64,000 nt of DNA from Clostridia bacterium (GCA_017476605.1 JAFUZM010000339.1:1-64000), one strand, 5' to 3'. Positions 34,902 through 44,327 are shown, counted from the first letter of the stretch. Numbers and translations: made by a program. Notes: generated by a model from the sequence alone, not told the origin.

Positions 34902-36536
34902 TCAGATTCTCGTAATTGTCCATTCCGGAAAATCATAACTGCCTGTTTCCGATTTCGTGACAACGGGCCGTATCTCAAGATACTCAAACTGCAGGAATGC
35001 CGTTACTGGCCGCTCAAACTGAATCCGGTAGGTCTCCTCCTTAAAGCGCAGGATAATTTCCCGAGAAAGGATGGCTTTTCCCTTCTCCTCGCCCAGCAGC
35101 ACATAGGGAATTTCCGGAGACGCCGTTTTGAGATCACGGGCATAATCAATGGCGATTTCCGTTTCCTCGCCGTTTTCTGCGACAAAGGTACATACCGCAC
35201 TCCTGTCAAGCAGATTTACCTGAAACAGCGGCTCCGGGGAATCCGAGGTCATCCCCTTATACCAGGTATGAATCCGAATGGTGTCCCCTTTGGCTGAATA
35301 TGTCCGCCGGAGTGTCCCGCTTGCGGTGTTTACTATGGCGGTCAGGCAATGTTCCTCTTCCGTTTGGGCTACATCTGGCGAGGTTGAGTGAGGTGGCGCT
35401 TCTGTCAATTGTCTGTAAGGAGAATCGCACCCCCGCGATGAACCAGGATTTTCTGTGATTGTAAGGTTCGGTTGGGTCATTCCCCGAAGAGCACCGATGA
35501 GATACGGAAAATGCATGAATGGCCAGATTTCTGCCATCTTTCCGGGGACCGTCAGGATTCCGGTTTCCGGATCAAGCTCTGCAAAGCCCAGTTTTATGGG
35601 CGCCGGGCTCACGGGCATTGACTGCCTGATTCGCCCCAGCTCCAGCCAGAAGCTGTCCTCCGCCCCTTCCGGTGCGAAAAACACCTTCTCCGTCCCCTCC
35701 GGCAGGGCTTTCCTGAACGTCTCGCCGGCCCCCACTGTCCAGGTTTCCTCCTGCATCTGTCCGTCTTTACCATATAGACGAACAAGGGCACGGCCGTCCT
35801 TCTTTGCAAAGCGCAGATACAGTGTATCAAGACCGTCCTCTATCCCAAGCGCCCATTCCGGCGTTTCCATCTGTGTGACCAGCCCGCTGGGGATATGCAC
35901 GCTGAACCGGGTCCTGCCATAGGACAGGTGATAGGCACAATCCACAAACTGTCCCAGTCTGACCGGGTCCGGCTGCTCCGCTCTCGATTTATCCACAGAG
36001 CGCAGCGCTTTCATCATTTTCGTCTTCATTGAGGCCGAAGAGGGATCAAAGAACCGGCGAATGCCCGGCAGAAAGTTATAAAAATCATAGACCCCATCCG
36101 CCACCGGCACTGCACCATTGAGCATCACTGCTCCGGAATAGCGCTGAATCAGGAGAGACTGACGCCTGAAATCATCCACCTCCGAGATGATTGTCGTATA
36201 CTCCGGATGATCGAAGATCGTGAGTATCATCATGTGATACATCTCCGGCAGGGAATACAGACTTCTCTGGTACTTTTCATCCACCAGCATGCTGCCCAGC
36301 AGGATCTGATGCGGATAGCAGACAATCCGGTCTCCGGTAGGATATGCTGCCAGAAAGGCAATAATTTCCCCCGTTTCCGTCTCTCCGACGATTCCAAACA
36401 GTCCGCCCCGGGCGCGCCATGCATAGCGAAAATCCTCTGCATTCGCCGGTCGTTTGCCAAGATAGAACCGATTTCTGCGGAACAGCTCCATCACCTGTTC
36501 CGCGTCCTTGTCCTCATAGTATCGATACTGAACCAT
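34902..36536 (-). CDS. GNAT-type acyltransferase with long beta-rich C-terminal half
   Basis: 544 aa. The first ~150 residues resemble an Eis-like GNAT domain (MVQYRYYEDKDAEQVMELF, IAFLAAYPTGDRIVCYPHQILLGSMLVDEKYQR). The remaining ~390 residues are rich in beta strands, contain a low-complexity STSPDVAQTEEEH linker, and match nothing I recognise. It lies 75 bp after the FMN reductase gene and 44 bp before the GH3 gene. An acyltransferase that modifies or releases the operon product is plausible but unproven. Confidence 0.6.
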   Translation of the reverse strand: MVQYRYYEDKDAEQVMELFRRNRFYLGKRPANAEDFRYAWRARGGLFGIVGETETGEIIAFLAAYPTGDRIVCYPHQILLGSMLVDEKYQRSLYSLPEMYHMMILTIFDHPEYTTIISEVDDFRRQSLLIQRYSGAVMLNGAVPVADGVYDFYNFLPGIRRFFDPSSASMKTKMMKALRSVDKSRAEQPDPVRLGQFVDCAYHLSYGRTRFSVHIPSGLVTQMETPEWALGIEDGLDTLYLRFAKKDGRALVRLYGKDGQMQEETWTVGAGETFRKALPEGTEKVFFAPEGAEDSFWLELGRIRQSMPVSPAPIKLGFAELDPETGILTVPGKMAEIWPFMHFPYLIGALRGMTQPNLTITENPGSSRGCDSPYRQLTEAPPHSTSPDVAQTEEEHCLTAIVNTASGTLRRTYSAKGDTIRIHTWYKGMTSDSPEPLFQVNLLDRSAVCTFVAENGEETEIAIDYARDLKTASPEIPYVLLGEEKGKAILSREIILRFKEETYRIQFERPVTAFLQFEYLEIRPVVTKSETGSYDFPEWTITRI

Positions 36537-36611
36537 ATGTTTCCCTCTGCCGAATCTTCCCTTTTTGATTTACCATATTCCCGAAGTAATGGGCCCTTGG
36601 CGCATTGTTGC

Positions 36612-37700
36612 TCAGATCTTCACAGTGACACATCGGCCGGTTTTCATGCTCATCAGCATGCGGTTCACAATAGCCTGTGTACCACTGAATTCCTGCGTTC
36701 CTGAATCCGTATTCATCTGTCGGTTGAACCGGATTTTCTCGTCCAGTTCAAAGAGCCGCCCGCTTTCCACCCGGATGATCAGGTTCGGAGGCAGGAACTC
36801 CTCCCTGTCAAGCACAACCTTAAGCCGCTCCGCCCGTATATGCAGCTGCGCCTTGTATGCCTTATCCCATACATCGAATTCCGCCACTCCGGGCATATCG
36901 CCCGTGAACGATTCCCGGTTCATGAGCGCGCCCATGCAGTGAATGACATTGATGATCCGCTTTTCCTCAAGCTGCTCCTCCGTCATGCCGGGTTCCGGGA
37001 TCGTCCAGTGATGATTTGCCAGAATATGATATTCCGTCCTGGCATAAAACCGTTTCCGAAGCTGCTCTTTTGATTCCTCTGAGATATGCCCGGAAAACGC
37101 GTATTCCTTTCCGGCGCGCCTGGCAACGTTCAGGTACTGGTTGGCACGCCGGATGATGTCCGGATGCTGAATGTGGAACAGCGCGCCTTCACAGCAGATG
37201 ATGGTTTCAAGGCGTCCCTTGTGCATGATTTCAAAATGCTTCTCAATGGCCTCGACATTGTTGGTATAGGAGTAAAATCCGCAGGTTGCAATCAGCACAT
37301 GCTGCTTCGCGGTCTTGTTGTACCGGGCAATGTGCTGATCCCCGCCGTCGTCCCGCTCCTCCATCGTGCCAAGATGCAGTGGAAGCAGCCGATCCAGGAA
37401 GTTTTTCATCAGGGCGGACATGCCAAAGGTATGAACCGGCGTACTCCAGATCACAAGATCTGCGTTCTTGAATTTTTCCCGCAGCTCATCCATGTCATCA
37501 TGCTGAGAGCACCTGCCCTCCATATTGTTCCAGCAATAAAAGCATCCCCGGCAGAATCCGATGTTCTTGTCGATCAGGTTGACGCGTTCCACCTCATCAT
37601 CCTTCCGGATCATGCTCATGCCCTTAAGAAAGGCATTGGTAATATGGATGGTATTCCCCGCGTCCCCCCGTGGACTTCCATTGATGACAAGCACTTTCAT
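36612..37700 (-). CDS. NADPH-dependent FMN reductase family protein with extra C-terminal domain
   Basis: 362 aa. The N-terminal ~180 residues are flavodoxin-like: MKVLVINGSPRGDAGNT (FMN phosphate loop), GFCRGCFYCWNNMEGRCSQHDDM with a four-cysteine cluster, and WSTPVHTFGMSALMKNFLDR. A further ~180 residues (from about YHILANHHWTIPEPG) are unassigned. It may reduce an intermediate of the pathway, the only candidate reductase in the operon besides FabG. The ATG overlaps the PPTase-like stop as ATGA. Confidence 0.82.
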   Translation of the reverse strand: MKVLVINGSPRGDAGNTIHITNAFLKGMSMIRKDDEVERVNLIDKNIGFCRGCFYCWNNMEGRCSQHDDMDELREKFKNADLVIWSTPVHTFGMSALMKNFLDRLLPLHLGTMEERDDGGDQHIARYNKTAKQHVLIATCGFYSYTNNVEAIEKHFEIMHKGRLETIICCEGALFHIQHPDIIRRANQYLNVARRAGKEYAFSGHISEESKEQLRKRFYARTEYHILANHHWTIPEPGMTEEQLEEKRIINVIHCMGALMNRESFTGDMPGVAEFDVWDKAYKAQLHIRAERLKVVLDREEFLPPNLIIRVESGRLFELDEKIRFNRQMNTDSGTQEFSGTQAIVNRMLMSMKTGRCVTVKI

Positions 37701-38332
37701 TGCATGCCCTCCGTTTCTCCCTTATCCATTCCATGAAGCCCGAAAACCTGCAGCTCCTCATCCGGACCCAGGACGCAGATCCTGTGTCCATCCCACTGCG
37801 TCTCGGTAAACTTCGCGTCCGGCGCCATTTGTTTTCGCATCTCCTCAGCATCCCAGCCTGCCAGATCGGGCCGGTGTCCGAGCCATTTGACCATGCACTC
37901 CCGCTGACTGAAAATCCGGGTCATCTCAAGATCCGGATCCTCTGCTTTCCGGATCCGTTCATATTCTGCCTGCGAAAAGAAGCCCCGGACTGCGGCGCCG
38001 GGAAACCGCCGGATGCTCTGCATATCACAGACGGCCTTTCTTTGTCCCACCAGCGCAATCGCGGCTCCGCGATCCCGGCTGATAGAGACATGCTCATCCC
38101 GGCCCTCAAAATAAGGCCGCCCGGCCATCGTATGGGCCAGTACGACCTTTTCATAAAAAATATGTTCCCGTTTTGCAAGAAACAGGCGTGCCAGATAGCG
38201 CCCAAGCGCAATCTCTTCTCCCCGTCCTGGCCGCATACAGGCTTTGACCCGCTCCAGGGTTTCAGGGTCCGAACCACTAAGAAGTGTTTCTCGTCCAACG
38301 TCCTCGGTCCTGGCATAGAGTATCTCAATCAT
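37697..38332 (-). CDS. Sfp-like 4'-phosphopantetheinyl transferase, degenerate motifs
   Basis: 211 aa from the ATG at 38332 (CGGAGG upstream). The layout is that of Sfp/AcpT enzymes: GRPYFEGRDEHVSISRDRG, AVCDMQSIRR, RGFFSQAEYERI and FSQRECMVKWLG. Compared with the usual pattern, the His of the SxSH motif is Arg, and the second acidic residue of the GVDIE motif is Gln; the metal-binding Asp and the Glu of the KEA motif remain. It should load the operon ACP with phosphopantetheine, but reduced activity or a changed role is possible. Tightly packed in the operon. Confidence 0.7.
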   Translation of the reverse strand: MIEILYARTEDVGRETLLSGSDPETLERVKACMRPGRGEEIALGRYLARLFLAKREHIFYEKVVLAHTMAGRPYFEGRDEHVSISRDRGAAIALVGQRKAVCDMQSIRRFPGAAVRGFFSQAEYERIRKAEDPDLEMTRIFSQRECMVKWLGHRPDLAGWDAEEMRKQMAPDAKFTETQWDGHRICVLGPDEELQVFGLHGMDKGETEGMQ

Positions 38333-38348
38333 CTCTCTGCCTCCGGTA

Positions 38349-38660
38349 TTAGCGCACACGCATGCTTCCCTGCGCCAGGACCGTGTTCCCTCTCAGGATG
38401 ACAAAACGAAACACGCCGTCTCCCTTTCCCTGGTCCGCGGTAACACGAATCAGGATTTCATCCCCGACTTTGGCGCTTTTCAGATACTTACAGTCAAATG
38501 AGGCAAGCTCATATTGCTTGTACCCTTTCCAAGCAAGGAGTGCTCTGAGCCCCATCTCCGCCCATACGGCATAGCTGCTGTGATGCGCAATGCCATATGG
38601 ATCGGTTTCGGTGATCCGCACATGCTCCTTGATTTCCATTACCGTCGACTTGTCACTCAC
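38349..38660 (-). CDS. Hotdog-fold acyl thioesterase (YbgC/4-HBT type)
   Basis: 103 aa from a GTG at 38660, chosen because AAAAGGAG lies 7 nt upstream and the start overlaps the ketosynthase stop by 8 bp; ATG at 38639 is the alternative. ITETDPYGIAHHSSYAVWAE carries the catalytic Asp region of YbgC-like thioesterases (canonical DxxGxVxxxxY). It would free acyl chains from the ACP or edit misprimed ones. Confidence 0.82.
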   Translation of the reverse strand: MSDKSTVMEIKEHVRITETDPYGIAHHSSYAVWAEMGLRALLAWKGYKQYELASFDCKYLKSAKVGDEILIRVTADQGKGDGVFRFVILRGNTVLAQGSMRVR

Positions 38661-41100
38661 CTTGAGGCTCCTTTTCAATCACAAGACAGGCACAGCTGCC
38701 GCCAAATCCGGTGGCCGTAATCATGGCCGTCTGAATCTCCGCTTTCCGGTTTTCACCCTTGTGAAGATAGGCAGCCAGGTCCGGTGCGATGACGTAGTCC
38801 CCATCCGGCATATCCGCCACCTGTCCGCTTTCAAAGCTGTAGAGCGCGGCTAACAGGCCATATCCACCGGCTGAGCCCATGGGCGTTCCGAGAAGTGCTC
38901 CCGGTGCAATGACCATGGTGTTGGTATCCGTAAGTGCGGCTATGGCCATGGCTTCCGCCCGATCAAAGGCCGGGACACCACAGCAGGAGGAAACATAGAG
39001 ATCCGTTTTTACAAGTCCTGCCTCCTCCATGGCCAGCTTTCCGGCCTTGACAAGAACATCACTGTTTCCGCTGAAGGCGGCAATCGGGCTGTTATCTGAG
39101 GCCATGCCAAAGCCACGAATGGTGGCATAGATTCTGGCGCCCCGCTTTTCTGCATCCCCTCTGCGCTCCAGCATGAGAGCGGTAGAGCCGGGAACAACGA
39201 TGAGACCATCTGCCCCATGTGCACCGGCAGGAAGCCCGTTTTTAGAGGTATAGCCAAGCTTATCAAAGCCCATCTGCAGCGGATCACATCCCTCATCTGC
39301 CGAGACGGCAATCATGGCGTCTGCCTGATGGTGCCGCAGCACCCGCGCGGCATAGTCAATGCCAATCAGGCCGGAGACCTGCCCGACCGACAGGGTGGAA
39401 ATCGGGCCTTTCAGCTGAGACGCAATGCTGAGGTTTCCCGGTGCGGCGTTCAGCACGCTGTTGGGAAACGCCGACGGGTCCACTGCATGAATGCCGCGGG
39501 TCAGCATGGACCGACTGATGCTCTCAATGGTTTCAAGCGGCCCCGTGCCGGTGGCATACATGACCCCCGTGCGGTTCATCCGCTCCCGGGTGATATTCCA
39601 TTTCGCATCCGTCATGGCCTGCCGACCGGCTACCATGGTCAGCCGCGTGATGCCGTCGATCCGGCGAAGCATCGGCGCGGGAATATACTTTTTATAGGGA
39701 ACTTCCGGCATGTTTGCCGAATACTTTCCCGCCCAGGGGGCATTCTCCCAGTTCACATTTCGCCCGGTGCATTTTTTCCGGGTGGAAAAGGTATCAAAAA
39801 GCTCCGTAGGATCTGCGCCGCCCGTTCCGACACATCCGATGCCGGTGATGACGATTTCCTCTGCCCGATCCTCTGATCCCAGAGGATAAGCGGGCTCCTT
39901 TCCCGTTCCCGCCTTTCCGATCAGAAGGCTGCAGTTATTGCCACCGAAGGCAAAGGAATTGGTAAGCACCCGCTCCACGGTTCTTTCCTCAGACACGTTG
40001 GGAACGTAGTCGATGCCATTGTCCTGGCCGTTTTCAAACCGAACCGTTGGCGGAACCCTGTTTTCCTGCAGGGTCATGAGGCAGAACGCACATTCCACCG
40101 CACCGGCCGCACCCAGGCAATGCCCGGTGGCTCCCTTCGTGCTGCTGATTGGAATCTCCGTGTCGCCAAACACCTCACGAAATGCCAGGGTCTCGTTGAC
40201 ATCATTGGCGCCGGTTCCAGTGCCATGCCCGTTGACGTAACTGATGTCTGCAGGCTCGAGCCCGGCTTCCTCAAGCGCCGCGCGCATGGAACGGATCGCG
40301 CCCACACCGCCCTTGGCCGGTGCCGTCTGGTGATATGCATCCCCGGACAGTCCGCAACTGAGAACCTCTGCCAGAATGGTCGCTCCACGCTTTTTCGCGT
40401 GTTCGTATTCCTCAAGGACAAAGAACGCTGCGCCCTCGCCGAGATTGATTCCATGGCTCTGACTGTATGGCCGGCAGGGCTCCGGATCAATGGCCTTGAG
40501 TGCGGTGAAGCCGGAGAAGGAGAACCGGCTGAGCGGATCCACACCGCCCGCCAGCATCATGTCCTGGCTTCCATCCCGGATCACATCAAAGGCATACCCG
40601 ATGGAGTTTCCGCTGGCCGCACAGGCGGTGGAAATGATGTTCCGATAGCCCTGAAGGCCAAACCGCAGGGCCAGGGCATCTGCCACGGCATGAAGGGGAT
40701 ACTGTCTGAGATACTCCCCGTCCGCTGCCTCAAATCCATCCTGAATCCATTGCAGATGATACGTATCACCGCTCAGCATGCCGCCAAGGGATGTTCCGAC
40801 ACTGACACCGAAGCGTTCCGCCTCCTGGACATCCGCGAAGCCCGCCTCTGCCATGCAGCGCTCGGCGATGACCAGCGCCATCTGGACACAGCGATCCGGT
40901 CTCAGGCCGTGATCATCAAAGAACGAGATATCTGGCAATTGTCCTGCTTCTCCCAGCATCCCCGTGACATTTTCGCCTGCGGCGCTCATGGTTCTGGCTG
41001 CGATCCCGGACTCGCCCAGGAAAACACGGCGATTGGCCTCACGACCGCATCCCAGGGCGGTCATGAGGTCATATCCGGTGATCACTACGCGTCTCATCAC
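38653..41100 (-). CDS. Fused ketosynthase and chain-length-factor-like protein
   Basis: 815 aa with two KAS domains. Domain 1 (about 1-400) has a full Cys-His-His triad: STACAASGNS, NGHGTGTGANDVNE and KGATGHCLGAAG. Domain 2 (about 425-815) keeps the fold (EEIVITGIGCVGTGG, FDKLGYTSKNG, ATGFGGSCACLVIEK) but the cysteine position reads STLSVGQVSGLIG, the first His region SCCGVPAFDRAEAMA and the second GALLGTPMGSAGG. A Gln in place of Cys is the mark of chain length factors of type II polyketide and aryl polyene systems. The single chain would form the KS-CLF heterodimer as a covalent pair. It overlaps both neighbours, so it is central to the operon. Confidence 0.9.
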   Translation of the reverse strand: MMRRVVITGYDLMTALGCGREANRRVFLGESGIAARTMSAAGENVTGMLGEAGQLPDISFFDDHGLRPDRCVQMALVIAERCMAEAGFADVQEAERFGVSVGTSLGGMLSGDTYHLQWIQDGFEAADGEYLRQYPLHAVADALALRFGLQGYRNIISTACAASGNSIGYAFDVIRDGSQDMMLAGGVDPLSRFSFSGFTALKAIDPEPCRPYSQSHGINLGEGAAFFVLEEYEHAKKRGATILAEVLSCGLSGDAYHQTAPAKGGVGAIRSMRAALEEAGLEPADISYVNGHGTGTGANDVNETLAFREVFGDTEIPISSTKGATGHCLGAAGAVECAFCLMTLQENRVPPTVRFENGQDNGIDYVPNVSEERTVERVLTNSFAFGGNNCSLLIGKAGTGKEPAYPLGSEDRAEEIVITGIGCVGTGGADPTELFDTFSTRKKCTGRNVNWENAPWAGKYSANMPEVPYKKYIPAPMLRRIDGITRLTMVAGRQAMTDAKWNITRERMNRTGVMYATGTGPLETIESISRSMLTRGIHAVDPSAFPNSVLNAAPGNLSIASQLKGPISTLSVGQVSGLIGIDYAARVLRHHQADAMIAVSADEGCDPLQMGFDKLGYTSKNGLPAGAHGADGLIVVPGSTALMLERRGDAEKRGARIYATIRGFGMASDNSPIAAFSGNSDVLVKAGKLAMEEAGLVKTDLYVSSCCGVPAFDRAEAMAIAALTDTNTMVIAPGALLGTPMGSAGGYGLLAALYSFESGQVADMPDGDYVIAPDLAAYLHKGENRKAEIQTAMITATGFGGSCACLVIEKEPQGE

Positions 41101-42188
41101 TCTTCAATCCTTTCATCCCAGCTCCTTGGCCGAATGACCGGAGAGGAAATCATCTCAATGGTTGCGCCTTTGCCGGCAGTAAGGCAGATGCCGCTGACCG
41201 CCAGGTCACGTCTCAGCAATGCAATGCCGATGGTCTTATCGTTTCCGGGACTGTAAACAGCGTGAACAACACTGCCGACACACTCATCCTCAAGACAGAC
41301 GGCGTCCCCATCCGCAATGCCGCTATCCTTATCTCCGATGAACAGCACAGCGGCCCGGTTCTGCCCCGCCTCAAAGCGCTCCATGAGCTTCTCCCGTCCG
41401 ATGTAGTCCTCTTTCTCATACTGGATCAGCCACTGCTGTCCCAGCTCAAACACGCTGCCCTTGCTGCGGTTTTCATACCTGAAATCCGGCTGACTGGTTT
41501 CAAGCATGCAGATTTCAATGGCCTCGCGACCGACAAACTGCAGTTTGAGTCCTTCATTTTCCACATAGCTGAAGCAGGACTCCACGTACCGCTGAATTGT
41601 CTCGGGATCGCCCATGGCCAGATAGCCATATTCACCGGTCCGCCCAATGCGGGCCAGCAGCAGGGTATCGCCTGCAAAATCCTTTACTTCCTGGATGCCA
41701 CGAAGTGGCATGCCATTGACGTCCACATCCAACACGTCCCGCATGATCCGCCAGCTGTACCGTCCCTCAATAGCCACAAGCGCCTGATCCGTAATTTCGC
41801 GGATGGTCACATCCTCCGGCACATGGGCCTGCATCCATGCAAGCACATCTGCCGCACTCTCCGCCGCTGTCATCAGCAGATAATCGTCCCCGACATTCAT
41901 GACCCACACGATGCCAAGGGAGTCCCCCTCGTCATTCAGCATCATGCACTCGGCCAGCATGTCGATATTGAGAAACTGAATATCCTTTGTGCAGAGACGA
42001 TCCAGATACTCCGCTGCGCCGTCGCCGGAAATCCGCACTGCCAGGAAATCCGAGCAATCGATAAAGCCGCAGTCCTGACGTAGCGCCGCATACTCCTCCT
42101 CAAGGGTTGTATATACCATTGCCACTTCCCGACCGCCGATGGTTTCCGTCTTTGCGGCCTGCGGGATAATATTCGCAAGATTCATCAT
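41097..42188 (-). CDS. GcvT/aminomethyltransferase-like protein
   Basis: 363 aa. It shows the glycine-cleavage T protein fold: GFIDCSDFLAVRISGDGAAEYLDRL, ARIGRTGEYGYLAM, a VGREAIEICMLETSQPDF segment and ELGQQWLIQYEKEDYIGREKL. Such proteins bind tetrahydrofolate and move one-carbon units, but other glycine cleavage genes are absent here. Placed in the acyl chain operon, with its stop overlapping the ketosynthase start, it probably modifies the product, for instance by one-carbon or demethylation chemistry; this is speculative. A structured repeat ends directly at its ribosome binding site. Confidence 0.8.
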   Translation of the reverse strand: MMNLANIIPQAAKTETIGGREVAMVYTTLEEEYAALRQDCGFIDCSDFLAVRISGDGAAEYLDRLCTKDIQFLNIDMLAECMMLNDEGDSLGIVWVMNVGDDYLLMTAAESAADVLAWMQAHVPEDVTIREITDQALVAIEGRYSWRIMRDVLDVDVNGMPLRGIQEVKDFAGDTLLLARIGRTGEYGYLAMGDPETIQRYVESCFSYVENEGLKLQFVGREAIEICMLETSQPDFRYENRSKGSVFELGQQWLIQYEKEDYIGREKLMERFEAGQNRAAVLFIGDKDSGIADGDAVCLEDECVGSVVHAVYSPGNDKTIGIALLRRDLAVSGICLTAGKGATIEMISSPVIRPRSWDERIEE

Positions 42189-42198
42189 TTTCTCCTCC

Positions 42199-42286
42199 TA
42201 ACGAGCAACTTGGTCTTTCGGCGTTGTGGCTTTTGTCAGTGCTCGTTCCCTGACAAACTGTTTGCTGCGCAAACAGGCCAACTCTT
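42199..42286 (-). repeat. Structured repeat, subfamily B (copy B2, best preserved)
   Basis: Minus strand: hairpin GTTTGC-GCA-GCAAAC (42260-42274); stem TTTGTCAG (42250-42257) with CTGACAAA (42232-42239); the loop holds ACGAGCA, which pairs with TGCTCGT (42201-42207). This is an H-type pseudoknot. TAGGAGGAG, the ribosome binding site of the GcvT-like gene, follows at once. A further weak unit (TCAGG/CCTGA) is seen at about 42310-42345. Confidence 0.85.
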
Positions 42287-42412
42287 CATGTAAATTCATT
42301 CTTGTTGATTCTCCAGGCCAGTGGTCAGGTACCTGTTTCCTGATCATTGGCAGGGCGCCTCTATCCGACCATTAATTTAGTTGTTTTTGACATGTCCACT
42401 GTCCGAGATGTC

Positions 42413-43318
42413 CTATCCGATCTGATCGTCCTTCTTGCTGAAGGAGCGCACGAAAAGGGCAAAGAACACGACGGCCCACAGCAGCATATGAGCGATAATC
42501 ACCCAGTAATGCACCGTCCAGGGGCCAAACTTCGTACTCACACCTTCATAGCTCTCATAGTACTGCATGCCCTCAATCGCCACATTTGCAAAGACAGCCT
42601 GCATCGGCGCTTTGCAGATCGTGTGCCGCAGCAGCTCCGTTGCCTGGTTAAAGGGCAGGAATCTCAGGAAGGACTGGACGCCCGTCGGCAAAATGCCAAT
42701 GGGAATATAAACACAGTTGACAAAGCCGATCAGCATGTCCACGACCGTGCACAGGGTGCTGTAGTCCTGATTGGTCCGCATGCGTGAGACCGGCAGGCTC
42801 ATCACGCAGGCGCTCATGAACGAGTGCGCTCCGACGATGGCAATCACCTGCAGGATCACCAGGAGCGGGAACATGTGCTTGCTGGTAATGATGATATAGG
42901 TGCAGACGACAAGCATCACGGCGATGGCCATCAGCATGCCCACCAGTGTCGAGGCCAGGATCAGGGCAATGGGATACCGCTCCATCCTGAGGGGGCTGCT
43001 CTTAAAGTCCCTAATGATTTTCTGCTCATGGTCCGTCACCAGCTGCCCGAGGACCGCCCGGGCTGCGGTAAAGGGGACAATGGACAGAAGACCACCCAGT
43101 ACCCAGCAATTGACCAGCCAGCTGAGATCCGACTCGACAGCAACGACGTTGTACCGTTCAAGTGTATGCTCTATGGTGGCCACGTGCTGGGAGCCCAGGA
43201 ACAGGATGTAGATCATCAGCATCATGAACACCGAGAAAAAGGACATCACTACGGTTTTCTTATGTCGGAAATACAGAAGAATGTTTCTTTTGAATAATGC
43301 GCTTATATCTTTAAACAT
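42413..43318 (-). CDS. ABC-2 type exporter permease
   Basis: 301 aa from the ATG at 43318 (TGGAGG upstream), overlapping the ATPase stop by 8 bp. It has about six membrane segments (TVVMSFFSVFMMLMIYILFLG; ALILASTLVGMLMAIAVMLVVC; PLLVILQVIAIVGAHSFMSA) and the ABC-2 family layout with IPIGILPTGVQSFLRFLPFNQATELL near the C-terminus. With the preceding ATPase it forms a DrrAB-like exporter, expected to carry the operon product or to give self-protection. Confidence 0.92.
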   Translation of the reverse strand: MFKDISALFKRNILLYFRHKKTVVMSFFSVFMMLMIYILFLGSQHVATIEHTLERYNVVAVESDLSWLVNCWVLGGLLSIVPFTAARAVLGQLVTDHEQKIIRDFKSSPLRMERYPIALILASTLVGMLMAIAVMLVVCTYIIITSKHMFPLLVILQVIAIVGAHSFMSACVMSLPVSRMRTNQDYSTLCTVVDMLIGFVNCVYIPIGILPTGVQSFLRFLPFNQATELLRHTICKAPMQAVFANVAIEGMQYYESYEGVSTKFGPWTVHYWVIIAHMLLWAVVFFALFVRSFSKKDDQIG

Positions 43319-44225
43319 GCTGCTTTTCCTCCAGTGCCACAAGCTTGACGAACATTTCATCCATGGTTCCCATCTTGACCTCAAACTTGGCAAAGCGTCC
43401 CTTGAACTCCTCAAGAATCGCAAGCGCATCCACGTCGGTGTCCGTCGTCACGGTAATGACATCGGCCCGATCCTCAACGGCAAATCCCCGGGCCTTGAGG
43501 TCACCCGCCAGTGTGCTGTCCCCATCATAGAAGAGAATGTGATTCTTGGTATATTTCGCCTTCAGCTCTGCCGGGGTTCCCTCGTCCACAATGAGCCCCT
43601 TTGAGATGATGACCACCTTATCCGCATCCCCAACCTCGTCCATATAATGCGTAGTCAGGAAGACGGTCATCCCCATTTCCTTCTGCATCCGGTTGATCAC
43701 ATTCCAGATGCCCATGCGGGTCTTGGGATCGACGCCGGTAGATGGTTCATCCAGGAACAGAATCTTGGGCGTATGAATCATCGCCCGGGCAATGTCCACC
43801 CTGCGCATCTGACCACCGGACATCCGTCCGTATTTCTGTCCCCAGAATTCCTTAATATCTGTGATTTCGGATACTTCCTCAATCCGCTTTTTCAGCTTCT
43901 GATCATCAAAGCCATACAGTTTGCCGCGATACACGAGGTTCTCATATACCGTCATCTGGTGATCCAGCACGCCCTGCTGGAACACAACGCCGATGCACTT
44001 TCGAATCTCGCTGTCCTGCCGCCCCAGCTTAAAGCCATTGATAGTCACATCCCCTCCGCTGAACTTTGTCAGCGTCGTGAGTGCTTCAATGGTCGTTGAT
44101 TTTCCGGCTCCATTTGGTCCAAGGAACGCGAACAGACTTCCTTCCTCCACTTCAAAGCTGATTCCCTTAACCGCCTGAACGCTCCCATAGCTCTTCGAAA
44201 AATTCTTAACCGAAATAATAGACAT
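43311..44225 (-). CDS. ABC exporter ATP-binding protein (DrrA-like)
   Basis: 304 aa from the ATG at 44225 (AGAGGAG upstream, at the end of a structured repeat). Walker A is GPNGAGKST, signature MSGGQMRR (a variant of LSGGQ), Walker B ILFLDEPSTGVD, and the H-loop TTHYMDE. The C-terminal extension of ~80 residues is typical of DrrA/NodI-type exporters. It powers the ABC-2 permease encoded next. Confidence 0.95.
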   Translation of the reverse strand: MSIISVKNFSKSYGSVQAVKGISFEVEEGSLFAFLGPNGAGKSTTIEALTTLTKFSGGDVTINGFKLGRQDSEIRKCIGVVFQQGVLDHQMTVYENLVYRGKLYGFDDQKLKKRIEEVSEITDIKEFWGQKYGRMSGGQMRRVDIARAMIHTPKILFLDEPSTGVDPKTRMGIWNVINRMQKEMGMTVFLTTHYMDEVGDADKVVIISKGLIVDEGTPAELKAKYTKNHILFYDGDSTLAGDLKARGFAVEDRADVITVTTDTDVDALAILEEFKGRFAKFEVKMGTMDEMFVKLVALEEKQHV

Positions 44226-44231
44226 ATGCGC

Positions 44232-44320
44232 TCCTCTGACGAGCAACTTGTTCTTTCGGCGTAGTGGCTTTTGTCAGTGCTCGTCACCTGACAAACTGTT
44301 TGCTCCGCAAACAGGCCAAC
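44232..44320 (-). repeat. Structured repeat, subfamily B (copy B3)
   Basis: Same parts as B2: GTTTGC-GGA-GCAAAC hairpin, TTTGTCAG/CTGACAAA stem, ACGAGCA with TGCTCGT, then CAGAGGAG serving the ABC ATPase gene. It is the downstream unit of a tandem pair; the two TGCTCGT strands start 89 bp apart. Confidence 0.85.
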
Positions 44321-44327
44321 GTCTCTA

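Noticed and set aside
42199..42286. Known ligand riboswitch before the GcvT-like gene
   Set aside because: A glycine or folate riboswitch was considered, but the same element precedes unrelated genes and lacks the known core motifs.
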